From Desulfobaccales bacterium (GTDB taxonomy: Bacteria > Desulfobacterota > Desulfobaccia > Desulfobaccales > 0-14-0-80-60-11), in NCBI GenBank assembly GCA_041648175.1, contig JBAZPO010000027.1, forward strand, positions 1 to 33,474: a DNA stretch of 33,474 bases, given 5' to 3'. The notes under the pieces were generated by a model, which was not told the DNA's origin, searched no databases, and worked only from the letters and a program-made list of their open reading frames with translations. This document shows, in pieces, positions 31,228 through 33,474 of this stretch (its first letter is position 1; each line of letters starts with the position of its first letter). The position numbers and the translations under genes are program-made.

Positions 31228-31967
31228 CCAGAAAGCTATCTGTCGTATTTTTGGCAATTTGCCTCGTATTGGGACTGACTCAGGCGGCGCCGGCCATCGT
31301 CTTGGATTCGATAGCAGGGCCTATAGTCACACTGACTGTGGGCACCGAGACCTTGGAAGCCCCCATGATTTTAGGTGAAAAGGGCTGGTTGCTGCCGACC
31401 GTCAATTTTACCACGGCAGCAGGGTCACTGGCGCTCAACATGGCCACTGATATAAGCCCCGTTGACCCGATAATCGCCTGGGGTCTCACCGCCACCAACT
31501 TTGCGGCGGTGCCGGTCGCCTTCGGTTTTGGGGTGGTTATTCCTATTGCCCTGCCGGTAGGTTCGCCCACGGTAATTGACGCCTCTGTGGTAGGTGGCAT
31601 GACCGACCTCCTGGGCGACGGAGTGTCCGTAACCCCAACTAGTATTACCGGTTTCCTTCAGGACAACACCCTGGCTTCCGCGGGCTTTACCTGGAGCGCG
31701 GGGCCGGCAGTGGCGTTCGGAGCGGGCTTGCCTGGAGCGCTTTATCCCTATGGCCCCTTTGCCTTTGGCCCCGCGGCTGGCCCGCTGGGCGCCGGAGCGG
31801 ATTTCTTAATCGATGGGGTGGGCTTCCTCCTCAGCCCGAGTGGAGACATTGCTTCCCTGACGGGTTTTTGCTCCATTGTTCCAATCCCCGTACCCCCCAG
31901 CGCCTGCCTGTTCGGCACCGGCCTCCTGGGCCTCCTGGGCTTCGGCTGGCGGAGGATGAAGGGCTAG
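31224..31967 (+). CDS. Secreted protein with PEP-CTERM-like sorting tail
   Basis: A 247-residue exported protein. It has a signal peptide (RK, hydrophobic core, TQAAPA near residue 24) and a C-terminal sorting tripartite region: VPIPVPPSACLFGTGLLGLL, then the basic cap GWRRMKG. This matches the proline-rich motif, helix and arginine cluster of PEP-CTERM/VPxPPS proteins, which an exosortase cleaves in EPS-producing Gram-negatives. No exosortase is in the window. The body is rich in Gly, Ala, Val and Pro with no catalytic motif, as usual for such surface proteins. The ATG at 31224 has AAAGGAGGG upstream. A strong terminator follows at 31987-32028. Confidence 0.82.
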   Translation: MTRKLSVVFLAICLVLGLTQAAPAIVLDSIAGPIVTLTVGTETLEAPMILGEKGWLLPTVNFTTAAGSLALNMATDISPVDPIIAWGLTATNFAAVPVAFGFGVVIPIALPVGSPTVIDASVVGGMTDLLGDGVSVTPTSITGFLQDNTLASAGFTWSAGPAVAFGAGLPGALYPYGPFAFGPAAGPLGAGADFLIDGVGFLLSPSGDIASLTGFCSIVPIPVPPSACLFGTGLLGLLGFGWRRMKG

Positions 31968-31986
31968 TTCTCCTCAGCATGGTTGC

Positions 31987-32028
31987 CCCAAAAAAAGCCC
32001 CGGCGGCAGCATCGGGGCTTTTTTTGGG
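31987..32028 (+). terminator. Rho-independent terminator of the PEP-CTERM-like gene
   Basis: CCCAAAAAAAGCCCCG (31987-32002) pairs with CGGGGCTTTTTTTGGG (32013-32028) around a ten-base loop. The T-run within the right arm makes a typical intrinsic terminator, 20 bases after the stop codon. Confidence 0.85.
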
Positions 32029-32265
32029 CAGTAATCATTTTAGTCCGAGCCCTCACAATGCCGTCAAAAAGAGTTAGCGTCTCTAGACGCCAGCCATTAC
32101 CGCTATGAAGAGACCCAACCGGTTTGTTACAAATACACAAGTTGCACAAAAATAACCGGGGTTGTTGCAAAACGAGAACCTGGCCCTGCAAGATATAAAT
32201 ATTATTGTTGTAATTACAATATGTTAAACAAATAATCTCCGATAATAAAATTTGCACACTTTCGT
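32029..32265. other. Gap before alaC
   Basis: An AT-rich non-coding stretch of about 240 bases between the terminator and the alaC promoter. I see no gene, repeat family member or operator palindrome that I can support. Confidence 0.5.
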
Positions 32266-32294
32266 TTGACTTTGCGCGGACCCTTTGGGATAAT
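32266..32294 (+). promoter_or_regulatory. Sigma-70-type promoter of alaC
   Basis: TTGACT (32266-32271), a 17-base spacer and GATAAT (32289-32294), each five of six to consensus. The alaC ATG is about 40 bases further on, giving a short leader with AAGGAG. This is the clearest promoter in the window. Confidence 0.7.
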
Positions 32295-32336
32295 AATTTT
32301 TAGAAATATCGCTCTGTTAGTCTTAAGGAGATTCGC

Positions 32337-33474
32337 ATGGCCATTGAAGAATTCCCCCGGATGAAACGTCTGCCTCCCTATGTCTTTGCCACCGTCAACG
32401 CCCTGAAGATGATGGCCCGGCGCCGGGGGGAGGATATCATCGATTTAGGGATGGGCAATCCCGACCTGCCCACCCCCCAGCACATCGTTGACAAACTCGT
32501 CGAAGCTGCAGGCAAAGGGGCCAACCACCGCTACTCGGCCTCCAAAGGCATCACCCGGCTGCGGGTGGCCATTTCCGACTGGTACAAGCGCCGCTATGAC
32601 GTGGACATTGACCCGGAAACTGAGGCCATCGCCACCATCGGCGCCAAAGAGGGGTTGTCGCATCTGGTCCTGGCGACGGTGGAGCCCGGGGACGTGGTGC
32701 TGGTGCCCAATCCCACCTACCCGATTCACTCCGCCTCCGTGGTCATTTCCGGCGGGCAATTGGTGAGCATCCCCTTGTCCCCGGACCGGGACTTTTTCGA
32801 GGACCTGGGCAACATCACCGAACTCATCCGCCCCCGGCCCACGATGCTGATTATTTCGTTCCCCCACAACCCCACCACCCGGTGTGTGGACCAGGACTTC
32901 TTCAAGCGCATCGTGGAGTATGCCCATAAGTACCACGTGTATATCATCCACGATTTCGCTTACGCCGACCTGGTCTTTGATGGCTATAAGGCCCCCAGTT
33001 TTCTCCAGGTGCCCGGCGCTAAAGAAGTTGGGGTGGAGCTGTTCTCGCTCTCCAAGAGCTATAACATGCCCGGCTGGCGCATGGGGTTTGTCTGCGGCAA
33101 CCAGCGCCTGGTCCACGCCCTGACCCGCATCAAGAGCTACCTGGACTACGGCGTCTTCCAGCCCATCCAGATCGCCTCCATCATCGCCCTAAACGGCCCG
33201 TACGACTGCGTGGAGCAGACCGTGGCGGTCTATAAAGAGCGGCGGGACGCCCTGTGCCGGGGCCTGCACAACATCGGCTGGCGGGTGGAGCCCCCCAAGG
33301 GCACCATGTTCGTCTGGGCCCGCATCCCCAAGAAGTTTCGGCACCTGGGCTCGGTGGAATTCTCCATGATGACCATCCGGGAGGCTAAGGTGGCGGTGGC
33401 TCCAGGATTGGGCTTCGGGGAGTTCGGCGATGAATACGTGCGCTTCGCCCTGGTGGAAAACGTCCACCGCACCA
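32337..33474 (+). CDS. alaC: Alanine transaminase AlaC, 3' end cut by window edge
   Basis: The first 379 residues of a PLP-dependent class I aminotransferase that closely follows E. coli AlaC (glutamate-pyruvate aminotransferase): RLPPYVFATVNALKMMARRR, GMGNPDLPTP and the PLP lysine K240 in FSLSKSYNMPGWR. Other PLP contacts are N178 (FPHNPTT), D206 and Y209 (HDFAYADLV). It makes alanine from pyruvate and glutamate; related enzymes act as LL-diaminopimelate aminotransferases, so that role is the main alternative. The ATG at 32337 has AAGGAG six bases upstream. Only the last residues are missing beyond the window. Confidence 0.9.
   Translation, partial: MAIEEFPRMKRLPPYVFATVNALKMMARRRGEDIIDLGMGNPDLPTPQHIVDKLVEAAGKGANHRYSASKGITRLRVAISDWYKRRYDVDIDPETEAIATIGAKEGLSHLVLATVEPGDVVLVPNPTYPIHSASVVISGGQLVSIPLSPDRDFFEDLGNITELIRPRPTMLIISFPHNPTTRCVDQDFFKRIVEYAHKYHVYIIHDFAYADLVFDGYKAPSFLQVPGAKEVGVELFSLSKSYNMPGWRMGFVCGNQRLVHALTRIKSYLDYGVFQPIQIASIIALNGPYDCVEQTVAVYKERRDALCRGLHNIGWRVEPPKGTMFVWARIPKKFRHLGSVEFSMMTIREAKVAVAPGLGFGEFGDEYVRFALVENVHRT

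Overview
This window looks like the chromosome of a GC-rich bacterium, most likely a Desulfobacterota (former Deltaproteobacteria) lineage near Desulfobacca/Syntrophobacterales. That placement is an inference from gene content (DUF169, MeaB, exported beta-carbonic anhydrase, AAA_32-type Lon, folE2, AlaC-type aminotransferase, PEP-CTERM-like protein) and from the dense interspersed repeats; no rRNA or tRNA gene is present to confirm it. Most of the window is single-copy housekeeping and accessory metabolism.

Layout. 1-955 (-): zinc alcohol dehydrogenase, cut by the left edge. 956-2296: a 1.3 kb gene-free repeat island with at least three miniature-transposon-like families bounded by terminal inverted repeats, one copy apparently nested in another element. 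2297-5940: DUF169 protein (+), an isochorismatase-fold hydrolase and a DHH phosphoesterase (both -), then meaB (+) behind a leader that ends in an intrinsic-terminator-like hairpin. 6081-8487 (-): rnr and a possible 47-residue membrane peptide upstream. 8650-11490: a strikingly AT-rich segment with a methyltransferase and a polytopic GT39/ArnT-like protein, probably acquired horizontally. 11665-16405: a small membrane protein (-), hisD, folE2, a YkgJ-type cysteine-cluster protein, and an orphan Cys/Gly-rich 156-residue protein with its own promoter candidate and downstream terminator.

16580-21271 (-) is a four-gene tail-to-head operon: a Gre-family factor, a CDF zinc transporter (4-nt overlap), a Lon-type protease and an exported beta-carbonic anhydrase. 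The Gre factor lacks both acidic tip residues that define GreA/GreB activity, and a repeat element of the family seen at 2085-2187 ends three bases before its start codon. 21780-26492 (+): a PrmA-like methyltransferase, an M32 carboxypeptidase and a solitary KAP-family P-loop NTPase. 26684-30270 (+): three overlapping glycosyltransferase genes, the middle one resembling glucosyl-3-phosphoglycerate synthase, then a Cys-rich 70-residue protein. 30318-31967: a small CxxC protein (-), a secretion-signal remnant with an ATT codon at the start position, and a PEP-CTERM-like secreted protein behind a short overlapping upstream ORF. 32337-33474 (+): alaC, cut by the right edge, with a good sigma-70 promoter.

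No CRISPR array, prophage, complete insertion sequence or complete defence island is visible. The best candidates for undescribed biology are the nested repeat families, the Gre paralogue with a neutralised tip, the orphan Cys/Gly-rich protein, the attenuator-like leader of meaB and the three-glycosyltransferase operon.
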